DNA from: an uncultured Tannerella sp.
Lineage (GTDB): Bacteria; Bacteroidota; Bacteroidia; Bacteroidales; Tannerellaceae
DNA: 8,803 nucleotides
NCBI GenBank assembly: GCA_938036405.1
Contig: CALHPT010000283.1
Coordinates: 1 to 8,803, forward strand
Direction: 5' to 3'
The notes under the pieces are model-generated. The model saw only the letters and a list, made by a program, of their open reading frames with translations. It did not search any database and was not told the DNA's origin. A program made the position numbers and the translations under genes. Below, piece by piece: positions 1 to 7,659 of the stretch; within the stretch, counting starts at the first letter, position 1; each line of letters starts with the position of its first letter.

Positions 1-1474
1 TGGGGGCTGCGCTGTGGAGCGGGTCGCGGCCGGGCGCGGTGTAGCTCCACGCATTGCCCCAGGAGTGGACCGTCCACCCGCGGGCGCCATAATAGGCGGC
101 GGCCGTGTTGCGACCGCTCGGGACGAGCCGCTGCGTCCAGTCCGCCAGGGGGCGGATCAGCTCGCCGAGGTTACCCGTCTCGGCCGGCCAGAAGCACATT
201 TCCAGGGGGCCATCCACTTCGTAGGCGCCATTGTCCGGCGTGTGCGTCGTGGCGCACCATAGGCCCTGCCGGGCCGGGGGCATGCTGCCGGGGCGGGTAG
301 AGGAGAGCAGCAGGTAACGCCCAAATTGGTAGTAGAGGGCCACTAACGAGGGGTCGCGGCGGTCTCGGCTGAAGGCCTCGAGGCGTTTCGTGATGGGCCA
401 GTCCTCGCGGCCGTTGGGAAGCCCGAGTCGGATGGCGACGCGTCCGAAACGTTCGCGGTAGGCCGTCACATGTTCGCTGCGAAGGGCGTCGTAGGGCTTG
501 GCGGCCGCCTCAGCCAGCTGCGTGCGGACGGTGGCGTCCGGGTTACGGCCGAAGTAGTCTGTGGCCATGCTCACCAGCAAGATGATTTCCGGAGCACCCT
601 GCACGGCGAGGGTCGTATCGTTGGCCGCGCGCACCTGTCCGCCCTGGGGCAAGACGACGCGCACCCGAGCCGCGTAACGTACGCCACCGCCCTCCATCCG
701 CGCGGCACGGGTGACGGAATCTTCGACCACGACACCCGTATCGCCCGGCGTGCGGGCCGGCTGTCCCAGCTGTCCGTCGCCCACGTAGAGTCGGCCGTGG
801 ATGGTCAAGTCGTTGCCGTCCATGGTCACGGCGTAGCGCTCGGGACGGTTGAGGCCGATGCGGAGCTGCATGGTGTGTTCGCGGTCGGCAGTCAGTCGGA
901 CGACAGCCACGTCGGCGGCAAACGAGGTAAAGGCCTCGCGGGTGTAGGTCGTCTTGCCGCGGCGGAAGGTGACCTTCGAGACGGCCTCTTCCAGGCGGAG
1001 CTCGCGCCGATAATCCGTGGTCGAGGTACGTTCGTTGCCGTCGTAGGCATAGCCGAGAGTCAGGCTGCCGAGCATCTGGTAGCTGCCGAAGGGCTTATCT
1101 GCCGCATCGCCGCTGTTCGTGCCGACGCCGCGACAGACAAAGGCCTCGTTCAGGAGGGCCTCCGCCTCGGCGGCATGGCCACCCAAGATCAGTTCGCGGA
1201 TGCGGCCGAGGGCGCGCACGGCGTCTGGGTTGTCGGCCTCTTGGCGGCTGCCGGACCAGAGGGTAGCCTCGTTGAGGACGAGTGTTTCGCGGTCGATGCC
1301 GCCGTCGGGCGTTAGGCCGATGCGCCCGTTGCCGAGCGGCAGACATTCCTCCCACGTCGTGGCAGGAGCGTCAAAGTGGAAGGCCATGCGGGGTTGCGAG
1401 CCGACGCGGGGCAGCTGGTCGCACGCAGCGAGAAGGAGTGCGGCGATCAAAGGGAGGATGGGGAAAGATTTCAT
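1..1474 (-). CDS. GH95-like glycoside hydrolase lipoprotein (3' end beyond window)
   Basis: The frame is open from the ATG at 1474 to the left edge, giving 491 residues without a stop; GH95 enzymes are usually about 750-830, so roughly 60% is present. Residues 1-18 form a lipoprotein signal ending in the lipobox L-A-A-C (Cys18), implying a membrane-anchored, exported enzyme. GH95 hallmarks appear in order: W-E-x-C-LPLGNGRIG (41-53), LNEATLWSG (67-75), the N-terminal beta-sandwich to about 280, then the start of the (alpha/alpha)6 domain with RPGSMPPARQGLW (394-406), FWPAE (428-432) and YGARGW (462-467). Characterised members are 1,2-alpha-L-fucosidases or alpha-L-galactosidases acting on glycans. 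Here the stretch usually reading DYHxNxN is A-Y-E-V-D-G-P (417-423), so the two asparagines that activate the base are replaced by Asp421 and Pro423; the distal catalytic acids lie outside the window. Its ATG overlaps the stop of the upstream restriction-modification gene (ATGA), suggesting translational coupling. Family assignment is firm; substrate and activity are uncertain. Confidence 0.88.
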   Translation of the reverse strand, partial: MKSFPILPLIAALLLAACDQLPRVGSQPRMAFHFDAPATTWEECLPLGNGRIGLTPDGGIDRETLVLNEATLWSGSRQEADNPDAVRALGRIRELILGGHAAEAEALLNEAFVCRGVGTNSGDAADKPFGSYQMLGSLTLGYAYDGNERTSTTDYRRELRLEEAVSKVTFRRGKTTYTREAFTSFAADVAVVRLTADREHTMQLRIGLNRPERYAVTMDGNDLTIHGRLYVGDGQLGQPARTPGDTGVVVEDSVTRAARMEGGGVRYAARVRVVLPQGGQVRAANDTTLAVQGAPEIILLVSMATDYFGRNPDATVRTQLAEAAAKPYDALRSEHVTAYRERFGRVAIRLGLPNGREDWPITKRLEAFSRDRRDPSLVALYYQFGRYLLLSSTRPGSMPPARQGLWCATTHTPDNGAYEVDGPLEMCFWPAETGNLGELIRPLADWTQRLVPSGRNTAAAYYGARGWTVHSWGNAWSYTAPGRDPLHSAAP

Positions 1475-4269
1475 TTTTCGTTTGGAGTGGTAAGCGCCTT
1501 GTACAGGTTCATCAGGTGGGCCACGATGGTCGGCTCCGGGCTGTCGGCGTCGAGGCCATAGAGGTGGAGCACGGCGGCGTCGTTGCGCGAGTGGGCGCGA
1601 CGTAGGTCGGGCGGCATGGCCGCGGCGTCGTAGAGGTCGGCCAGTGAGCTGTCCGGATGCTTGGCGCGGGCGTCAAGGATCGCCTCAGCCGTGGCTTCGA
1701 TCTTCGCACGGTCAGCGTCCGTGGCCGTCGGCCAGGGGAAATTGTTGTAGACAATGTCTTTGGAGTAACGATAGTCGCTCTTCAACCTCCCACAGACGGC
1801 GCGCATCCAAGCATTATGCACCGATGAGGTCAGTATGCCGAAGTGATACAGACTTGCTGAGGGGATGATGTGTACAGCATTCGATGTCATCGCTTCTGGA
1901 GGCATAAAGCCAATAGGGATATATTGTCTATTCTCAGAAGAAGTACTCGGTACAAGCAAATAATTTGAGTCAGGCATATTCTCCACTTGAAAACGGGTCG
2001 GCTTGTCGGCCAATTTCAGTGTAGCCTCCCTTTTGCTTTTCAGGCGGAATTGCCTGACGGCCTCTACGCGTTTATAGGCATGCGGCATGCGACGCAATTC
2101 GGCGGGTGAGCAGTCTCCCAACCAAAGGCAGAAGCGCGGCTTGTTATTAATAAACTCTTGCGCTCCGTAAAATGGGCGGAAATATTTAGCAGCCTTCGGT
2201 TCGAGTTTGATAAATGCGTCGCGCTCGGCTTCCTCAAAGAGGTAGTTTCCATCGTCGATTGGTTGATTTCCGATGCCAATTTCTGGCACTTCGCAAAGGG
2301 GATTCGACCTGCTTTCTACAAACACATCGTCCGCCTCCATCAGATAGGCATTGATGTGCTTCACTTCGATATATTCCCCCTTGCCGATGTAGATCCGAGG
2401 CGGGAAGTCGCTCGGAGTCATGCTGAAGCCGATAATCACACAGTGTACATGGGCTTTCTCGGCCATCTCGCTATCCCAGCGGAAGGTGCGGTAGGCAAAG
2501 TCGAAATGCATCCCGTCGGCGAAGAGGGGTTGGAAGAGGGCTGGCACATTTTCGCCCTGCGTGACGGAGTTGGTCGATACGAGGGCGGCACGGATCGGGG
2601 TATTCTTCATCATGTCGGCTGCCTTCTTATACCAGCCACTGACGTAGTCCAGGTTGCCCACGTTTTTCCAGTCCTTGCCGAAGACGCCGAGTAGGTCTTC
2701 TTTCTGCTCTTTGCTCATCAAGCGCGCGCCGACAAACGGTGGGTTGCCGATGATGTAATCCGGCGCGGGGCAGACGGCTTGCCAGTCGAGGCGCAGGGCG
2801 TTGTCTTCGGTGATATGGGCCTCGGAGCGGAGGGGGAAGAAATCGAGATCGTGGTGGACGATCGATGCCGTTTCGCACTTCATACTCGTTTCGGCGATCC
2901 ACATCGCTGTGCGTGCCACCACGACGGCGAAGTCGTTGATCTCAATCCCGTAGAAGCGGTCGATCGTGACGCGGATCGGCGTGAAGGCTTCGCCCAGGAC
3001 GGGCATCTCCGCCGTGTCGACGGCGGCGGCTCGAACCACCTCGTTTTCCAGCCTGCGCAGCGAGAGGTAAGACTCGGTGAGGAAGTTGCCCGAGCCGCAA
3101 GCAGGGTCGAAAAAGGTCAGGGCGGCGATGCGCTCCTGGAGGGCCAGCAGCTCACGTCGGCGCCGTCGCGGGTCGGCGATGGCTTTGAGGTTGTCGAACT
3201 CGTCGCGCAGGAGGTCGAGGAAAAGTGGGTCGATCACACGGTGGATATTCTCCACCGACGTATAGTGCATGCCGCCCATACGTCGCGTCTCGGGGTTGAG
3301 CGTACTCTCGAAGACGGCGCCGAAGATGGTGGGCGAGATGCCGCTCCAGTCGAAGCCCTCGGAGGCATCGATCATCAGGGCGTGGATCGTCTCGGGGCTG
3401 AACTCGGGCACCTCCCAAGCGTAGGCCTCCGCGGACTTGTCAGCGAAGAGGCCACCGTTGACGTAAGGCAGCGGCGCAAACTTGCGATCATACGGGTCGC
3501 GCTGTTCGTGCGGGGTGTTGAGGACACGGAAGAAGCGGATCAGCTCGAGGCGGAAGATGTGCGGCAACTTGACGAGAGGCTCGAAGTAGCGAAAGAAAAA
3601 ATTTCGCTTGCCGAAGAGTCCGGCGTCGTCCGCATAGAGGCAGAAGACGATACGCACACAAAGCAGGTTGAGGCTCTTGAGTGTGTCGGGAGATTTGGGA
3701 TCTAAGTAGTTCTTCAGCAGCAAATCGTAGATCTTGCTGATGCGTGCGCCGGCCTCGACCGAGAGAACCTCTTCCTGTTTGCGAATACTCTCCACCTTGG
3801 GGTTGATGAGGAAGTCGAGACGGTCGACTTCCTGCTCCAGGTTGGCCAACGTGACGACGCGCGGCGGAGCTTCCGGCGTCTCCATGTCGTAGACGCGGAT
3901 GCGGGCAAAGTCGCTGACGATGATCCACCGCGCCCGATCGGAGTAGGGGAGCATGGAGTTGTAGCGCGCCGCCTGTCGAAAGGGCGTGAGCAGGGTGCCG
4001 TCGCTCTGCTTCTGCGGCGTGTCGAGGTCTACGCCGAGGCTCTTCTGTTCAATCAGCACATGTGTGGACGGAATGAAGGCGTCCATAAAGGAAACGTGCC
4101 CAAGCTTGACGCCCTGTTCGAAGCGGATCAGCTCAAAGGAGTTTTGTGCACCGAGCACGTGGCCCAGCAGCTCGAGCCAGAAGGTTTGCGTATCGCTGCG
4201 TTCGTCGCCCTTTCCGGCCCATCGCTGAGCGAACAGTCGGGCGGCTTCGAGGTTGTATTTGGATTGCAT
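1471..4269 (-). CDS. Type IIL (MmeI-family) restriction-modification enzyme, single polypeptide
   Basis: A 932-residue protein, close to MmeI in length and layout, that should both cut DNA and methylate adenine using S-adenosylmethionine. The N-terminal nuclease domain (about 1-165) carries the PD-(D/E)xK-type residues Asp63 and Glu74-x-Lys76 (IEQK). A helical connector (about 175-300) includes LCVRIVFCLYADDAG and PYVNGGLF. The gamma-type N6-adenine methyltransferase domain (about 305-615) has ISPTIFGAVFESTLNPE, SAM-binding motif I FFDPACGSGNF (Asp388, Gly392, Gly394) and catalytic NPPF at 509-512. Residues about 617-842 are the target-recognition domain, followed by a C-terminal helical segment. 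All motifs needed for both activities are intact, so an active enzyme is likely; a methylase-only reading is disfavoured by the E-x-K site. Members of this family usually work alone and modify one strand, which fits the absence of a separate methylase gene here. The recognition segment (plus-strand 1741-2460) is near 49% GC by hand count against roughly 60-70% in flanking lines, suggesting domain exchange. The ATG at 4269 gives the expected N terminus; no Shine-Dalgarno is visible. Confidence 0.93.
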   Translation of the reverse strand: MQSKYNLEAARLFAQRWAGKGDERSDTQTFWLELLGHVLGAQNSFELIRFEQGVKLGHVSFMDAFIPSTHVLIEQKSLGVDLDTPQKQSDGTLLTPFRQAARYNSMLPYSDRARWIIVSDFARIRVYDMETPEAPPRVVTLANLEQEVDRLDFLINPKVESIRKQEEVLSVEAGARISKIYDLLLKNYLDPKSPDTLKSLNLLCVRIVFCLYADDAGLFGKRNFFFRYFEPLVKLPHIFRLELIRFFRVLNTPHEQRDPYDRKFAPLPYVNGGLFADKSAEAYAWEVPEFSPETIHALMIDASEGFDWSGISPTIFGAVFESTLNPETRRMGGMHYTSVENIHRVIDPLFLDLLRDEFDNLKAIADPRRRRRELLALQERIAALTFFDPACGSGNFLTESYLSLRRLENEVVRAAAVDTAEMPVLGEAFTPIRVTIDRFYGIEINDFAVVVARTAMWIAETSMKCETASIVHHDLDFFPLRSEAHITEDNALRLDWQAVCPAPDYIIGNPPFVGARLMSKEQKEDLLGVFGKDWKNVGNLDYVSGWYKKAADMMKNTPIRAALVSTNSVTQGENVPALFQPLFADGMHFDFAYRTFRWDSEMAEKAHVHCVIIGFSMTPSDFPPRIYIGKGEYIEVKHINAYLMEADDVFVESRSNPLCEVPEIGIGNQPIDDGNYLFEEAERDAFIKLEPKAAKYFRPFYGAQEFINNKPRFCLWLGDCSPAELRRMPHAYKRVEAVRQFRLKSKREATLKLADKPTRFQVENMPDSNYLLVPSTSSENRQYIPIGFMPPEAMTSNAVHIIPSASLYHFGILTSSVHNAWMRAVCGRLKSDYRYSKDIVYNNFPWPTATDADRAKIEATAEAILDARAKHPDSSLADLYDAAAMPPDLRRAHSRNDAAVLHLYGLDADSPEPTIVAHLMNLYKALTTPNEK

Positions 4270-4544
4270 AGGAGATAACTAAAAACGAAAAACTAAAGAT
4301 TGAACCCCGGACTGCCTCTGACGGCGGCCCGTATGGGGGCGCAAATGTCCGTTCAATTCTCGCAAACACCGCGCCCTATGGTCCGGTGAGGCTCCATGTC
4401 TCCGGCTACGCGCGCTTATCCTTTGCGGAATGTCTGGCGGTCGTACGCACGGGCACTCTCCCCAGCCGACCGAATCGGCGCGGGCACGCACTGGCCGGAG
4501 TTTGCGGCAGCGAGGCTCGGACCGGGGAGGCGCCCGCCGTCTGA
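4270..4544. other. Intergenic gap between ABC exporter and restriction gene
   Basis: These 275 bases contain no frame with recognisable protein similarity; the short open frames on both strands are of the kind expected by chance in GC-rich DNA. No U-tailed terminator hairpin follows the exporter stop. The last 30 or so bases before the restriction gene are A/T-rich, as usual for leader regions in Bacteroidota. The gap separates a conserved envelope block from a probable accessory block, so it may be the junction where the restriction gene entered, but no target-site duplication or insertion-sequence end was seen. Confidence 0.5.
4336..4349 (-). promoter_or_regulatory. Possible Bacteroidota -7 element for the restriction/GH95 unit
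   Basis: On the minus strand this reads GACATTTGCGCCCC. GACATTTG matches the Bacteroidota -7 consensus TAnnTTTG except at the first base, and the segment TTTGCGCCCC is identical to one just upstream of surE. It would give a leader of about 70 bases before the ATG at 4269. A properly spaced -33 TTTG box was not found (the nearest TTTG is only 13 bases upstream), so this is a weak call. Confidence 0.25.
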
Positions 4545-6395
4545 TCAGAAGGTCTGCATGTCGCAGAGGCGCTTGTAGTATCCGTCGAGGGCGAGCAGCT
4601 CCTCGTGGCGTCCGCGCTCCACGATCTCGCCCTCGTGCATGACGCAGATCTCATCCGCGCGGCGGATGGTGGAGAGGCGGTGGGCAATGACGATCGTGGT
4701 GCGGTTGCGCATGAGTCGCTCCAAAGCCTCCTGGACGAGTCGTTCGGACTCTGTGTCGAGCGCCGAGGTGGCCTCGTCGAGGATGAGCAGCGGGGGATTC
4801 TTGAGGATGGCGCGGGCAATGCTGATGCGTTGGCGTTGGCCGCCGGAGAGCTTACCGCCGCGGTCGCCGATGTTCGTGTCGTAGCCCTGTTCGGTGGCCA
4901 TGATAAAGTCGTGTGCGTTGGCGATGCGGGCGGCCTCCTCCACTTCCTCGCGCGTGGCGGACTCGACACCGAAGGCGATGTTGTTGAAGAAGGTGTCGTT
5001 AAAGAGGATCGCCTCCTGATTCACGTTGCCCATCAGCTCGCGTAGATCGGTGAGCGATGCCTGGCGGACGTCCACGTCGTCGATGGTGATGGCGCCCCGC
5101 TCCACGTCGTAGAAGCGCGGCAGGAGGTCGACGAGCGTACTCTTCCCCGAGCCGGACTGCCCGACGAGCGCCACCGTCTTCCCCTTTTCGATAGTCAAGT
5201 TGATGCCCCGCAGCACCCACTCCTCTCGGTAGCGGAACCACACGTCACGGTAAGTGATGGCCTGCGCTAACCGCACCGGTTGCGGCGCGTCGGGCTCCAC
5301 AATGTCCGATTCGGCCCGGAGGATCTTGTCCACGCGCTCTACAGAGGCGAGGCCCTTCTGGATGGCATAGACGGATTTGCTGAGATCCTTAGCTGGATTG
5401 ATGATGCTGTAGAAAATGACGAGGTAATAAATGAATGTCGGGGCGTCGATGGGGCTGTTGTTTCCGAGGATGAGCGTTCCGCCGTACCAGAGGATGATGA
5501 CGATCGTAGCGGTGCCGAGGAACTCGCTCATGGGGTGGGCCAGCTGCTGGCGACGGTAGATGCGGTTCGTGGTGCGGCGGAAGGTTTCATTCTGCGCCTC
5601 GAAACGTTGCTGGATCTTCCGCTCGGCGTTGAACGCCTTGATGATGCGCAGCCCACTGAGGGTCTCCTCGATCTGACTCATCAGCGCCCCCCACTGTGCC
5701 TGCCCCACGAGCGACTTGCGCTTGAGTTGCTTGCCCACCTGACCCATCGCATAGCCAGCTACGGGCAGGAGGATGAAGACGAAAGCCGTCAGTTGCCAAC
5801 TGATTAAGAGCATGGCCGCGAGGTAAATCAGAATGAGGATGGGATTCTTGAACAGCATGTCGAGCGAACTCATGATCGAGGTCTCAATCTCGTTCACGTC
5901 GCCGGAGACGCGCGCCAGAATGTCGCCCTTCCGCTCCTCGGAGAAGAAGCTGAGAGGCAGCTCGGTGATCTTGCGGTTGATCTGGTTGCGCACGTCGCGC
6001 ACCACGCCGGTGCGGATGGGGATCATGGTGTAGAAAGCCATGTACATGGCCAGCACCTTGAGGAGCGTCATCACGATCAGCGCCACGCCGAGCAGGATGA
6101 GCGCTGTGGAGCTGCCTTGGGTCTCAATGAGGTGGTTGACGTACCAGTAGAAGTTGTTTTGCAGCACACCGGGGAGCGCACGCCATGCCTCCCAGTCGGT
6201 GACCGAGCGAAACGTCCACGCGGCATAGGTGTAGACGCGGTCGTCCATCTTAAAGAGGATGCGCAGGATGGGAATGATGAGCGCGAAGGAGAAGACGTTG
6301 AGGATGGCGGAGAGGATGTTGAAGGCGATGTTCAGCGCCATGAAGCGTTTATAGGGCGGAACGAACCGTCGCAGGACGCGGAAGAAGTCTTTCAT
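4545..6395 (-). CDS. MsbA-type ABC exporter, fused permease-ATPase (half transporter)
   Basis: A 616-residue inner-membrane half transporter expected to work as a homodimer. The membrane domain spans about 1-340, with hydrophobic segments near 18-45, 96-121, 184-215 (two helices), 292-311 and 318-336. The ATPase domain is complete: Walker A GQSGSGKST (412-420), Q-loop Gln460, signature LSGGQ (516-520), Walker B LLILDE (536-541) with the catalytic Glu541, D-loop SALD, and switch His572. The first periplasmic loop (about 50-95) is longer and richer in aromatic residues than the short loop of E. coli MsbA. The family exports lipids, peptides or drugs. The gene follows lpxB in the same direction after 83 bases, so a lipid A-core flippase role is a reasonable inference, but sequence alone does not exclude a multidrug or other lipid exporter, and for that reason no gene symbol is given. 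The start at 6395 fits the usual N terminus with a basic, aromatic first helix; no in-frame upstream start is needed. Confidence 0.95.
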   Translation of the reverse strand: MKDFFRVLRRFVPPYKRFMALNIAFNILSAILNVFSFALIIPILRILFKMDDRVYTYAAWTFRSVTDWEAWRALPGVLQNNFYWYVNHLIETQGSSTALILLGVALIVMTLLKVLAMYMAFYTMIPIRTGVVRDVRNQINRKITELPLSFFSEERKGDILARVSGDVNEIETSIMSSLDMLFKNPILILIYLAAMLLISWQLTAFVFILLPVAGYAMGQVGKQLKRKSLVGQAQWGALMSQIEETLSGLRIIKAFNAERKIQQRFEAQNETFRRTTNRIYRRQQLAHPMSEFLGTATIVIILWYGGTLILGNNSPIDAPTFIYYLVIFYSIINPAKDLSKSVYAIQKGLASVERVDKILRAESDIVEPDAPQPVRLAQAITYRDVWFRYREEWVLRGINLTIEKGKTVALVGQSGSGKSTLVDLLPRFYDVERGAITIDDVDVRQASLTDLRELMGNVNQEAILFNDTFFNNIAFGVESATREEVEEAARIANAHDFIMATEQGYDTNIGDRGGKLSGGQRQRISIARAILKNPPLLILDEATSALDTESERLVQEALERLMRNRTTIVIAHRLSTIRRADEICVMHEGEIVERGRHEELLALDGYYKRLCDMQTF

Positions 6396-6407
6396 ATTCT
6401 ATCTATA

Positions 6408-6439
6408 CGTGGGATGAACCTTGCGTGGGGATGAACCTT
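6408..6439. repeat. Two-copy short tandem repeat before the ABC exporter
   Basis: CGTGGGATGAACCTT (6408-6422) is followed after one base by CGTGGGGATGAACCTT (6424-6439), differing by a single inserted G. The pair lies 13-44 bases upstream of the exporter start codon. It looks like a local duplication in the leader; any regulatory role is unproven. Confidence 0.7.
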
Positions 6440-6465
6440 CTTCTCTTCCTTGGATGGAAGAAAAG
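6440..6465 (-). other. Stem-loop between lpxB and the ABC exporter
   Basis: Read on the minus strand, CTTTTCTTCC and GGAAGAGAAG can form a ten-pair stem (one G-U pair) around the loop ATCCAA. It begins 13 bases after the lpxB stop codon. The following bases are AAGGTTC, not a T-run, so a standard intrinsic terminator is unlikely; a processing or mRNA-stability element is possible. Confidence 0.5.
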
Positions 6466-6478
6466 AGGCCAAAGAGGA

Positions 6479-7642
6479 TCAGGCCTCCACCGAGGGAGGG
6501 GATTTTGGCCGGGTACCGGAGTGGGTGAGGGCGGCGATGACCCGCGCTGCGCGCTGCGAGGCGCCGGCGGGGCCGAGGCGCTGGATCATGCGGTCGTAAC
6601 CGTCGAGCATCTGGCGACGCTCGGGGGTGTCGTCCGTGAGGCGCGAGAGGGCGTCGGTGATGCGTTGGCGAGTGAAACGTCCGCCGAAAAGCTCGGGGAC
6701 GACGGGCTCGCCGACGATGAGGTTGACGAGCGAGATGTAGGGCACGCGGAAGAAATGGTCGAAGACGTAGTTGGCCAACCGTCCGCCGCCCACGGCGTAG
6801 CAGACGACTTGCGGCACACGGAAGAGCGCGGCCTCGAGCGTAGCTGTGCCCGAGGTGACGAGCGCCACGTGAGCGTGGGCGAGCAGCTCGTAGGTGCGAT
6901 CGAAGACGATCTCCGGCAACGCGTCCCGACGGCCGAGGCTACGTCGGTAGTCGTCCATCGTCAATCCCGGCGCACCGGCCACGACCGGCCGCAGCGTGGG
7001 GAAACGGCGCGCCACGTCGAGCATGGTCGGCAGATTCTCCGCGATCTCGTTCCGTCGGCTACCGGCCAGAATGGCCAGCAACGGCCGACCGTCGTCCGCC
7101 ACGGGCGAGACTCCGGCCACGGCGCTGCGTCGGAAGTTCTCCACGGCGTCTACCGACGGGTTGCCGACGTAATCGACGGCGTAGTCTAACGAGCGATAGA
7201 AGTCCGTCTCGAAGGGCAGGATGCACAGCATACGGTCGACGCAGCGGCGGATGGTGTGTATGCGGCCGCGCTTCCAAGCCCAGATCTTGGGCGAGATGTA
7301 GTAGCAGATGGGCAGCCGGAGCGTGTCGTGCACGTAGCGGGCGATGCGGAGGTTGAAGCCGGGATAGTCGACGGGGATGACTACGTCGGGGCGCCAGGCA
7401 CGGATGTCGTCACGGCAGAGGCGCATGTTGCGGGCGATGGTACGCGCGTGGAGCACGACGGGGATGATGCCCATGTAGGCCATCTCGCGGTAGTGCATGA
7501 CGCATGTCCCCCCGACGGCGCGCATGAGGTCGCCGCCGAAGAAGCGGAACTCCGCCTGCGGATCTTCGTCGCGCAGCGCCGCCATCAGGTTTGAGGCGTG
7601 CAAGTCGCCGGAAGCTTCGCCGGCAATGAGGTAGTATTTCAT
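6479..7642 (-). CDS. lpxB: Lipid A disaccharide synthase LpxB
   Basis: LpxB joins UDP-2,3-diacylglucosamine to lipid X (2,3-diacylglucosamine 1-phosphate), releasing UDP and forming the tetra-acyl disaccharide 1-phosphate of lipid A; it acts at the cytoplasmic face of the inner membrane. The 387-residue protein matches the family's usual length (382 in E. coli). Family motifs are all present: AGEASGDLH (7-15), VDYPGFN with the conserved Asp92, ISPKIWAWKRGR (116-127), LPFE (142-145), VGNP (159-162), the AGSR loop with Arg196, and SGTATLEA (264-271), followed by VNLIVGEPVVPELF (306-319). This is a GT-B type glycosyltransferase (family GT19). The start at 7642 puts the AGEASGD motif at residue 7 as expected, with a purine-rich AAGAG just upstream. 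It sits between surE and an MsbA-like exporter, consistent with an envelope cluster. Nothing in the gene looks degraded. Confidence 0.98.
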   Translation of the reverse strand: MKYYLIAGEASGDLHASNLMAALRDEDPQAEFRFFGGDLMRAVGGTCVMHYREMAYMGIIPVVLHARTIARNMRLCRDDIRAWRPDVVIPVDYPGFNLRIARYVHDTLRLPICYYISPKIWAWKRGRIHTIRRCVDRMLCILPFETDFYRSLDYAVDYVGNPSVDAVENFRRSAVAGVSPVADDGRPLLAILAGSRRNEIAENLPTMLDVARRFPTLRPVVAGAPGLTMDDYRRSLGRRDALPEIVFDRTYELLAHAHVALVTSGTATLEAALFRVPQVVCYAVGGGRLANYVFDHFFRVPYISLVNLIVGEPVVPELFGGRFTRQRITDALSRLTDDTPERRQMLDGYDRMIQRLGPAGASQRAARVIAALTHSGTRPKSPPSVEA

Positions 7643-7659
7643 CTCTTACAGGGTAGTTA

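Noticed and set aside
470..1315. Plus-strand open frame of 281 codons
   Set aside because: It is antisense to the GH95-like gene, has low-complexity GC-driven composition and no recognisable motif; the minus-strand frame carries clear family signatures.
2779..3705. Plus-strand open frame of 308 codons
   Set aside because: It is antisense to the methyltransferase and connector regions of the restriction enzyme, and is explained by codon bias on the opposite strand.
1471..4269. BREX PglX-type or stand-alone methyltransferase reading of the large enzyme
   Set aside because: The N-terminal Asp63...Glu74-x-Lys76 nuclease site, domain order and length match the MmeI family, and no BREX partner genes are present.
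4298..4308. tRNA-like T-loop string GGGGTTCAATC on the minus strand
   Set aside because: The flanks cannot pair into a T-arm stem, and no acceptor stem or anticodon arm is present nearby.
4500..4544. Intrinsic terminator after the ABC exporter
   Set aside because: Only a weak six-pair GC stem with a G-U pair can be drawn and there is no T-run after it.
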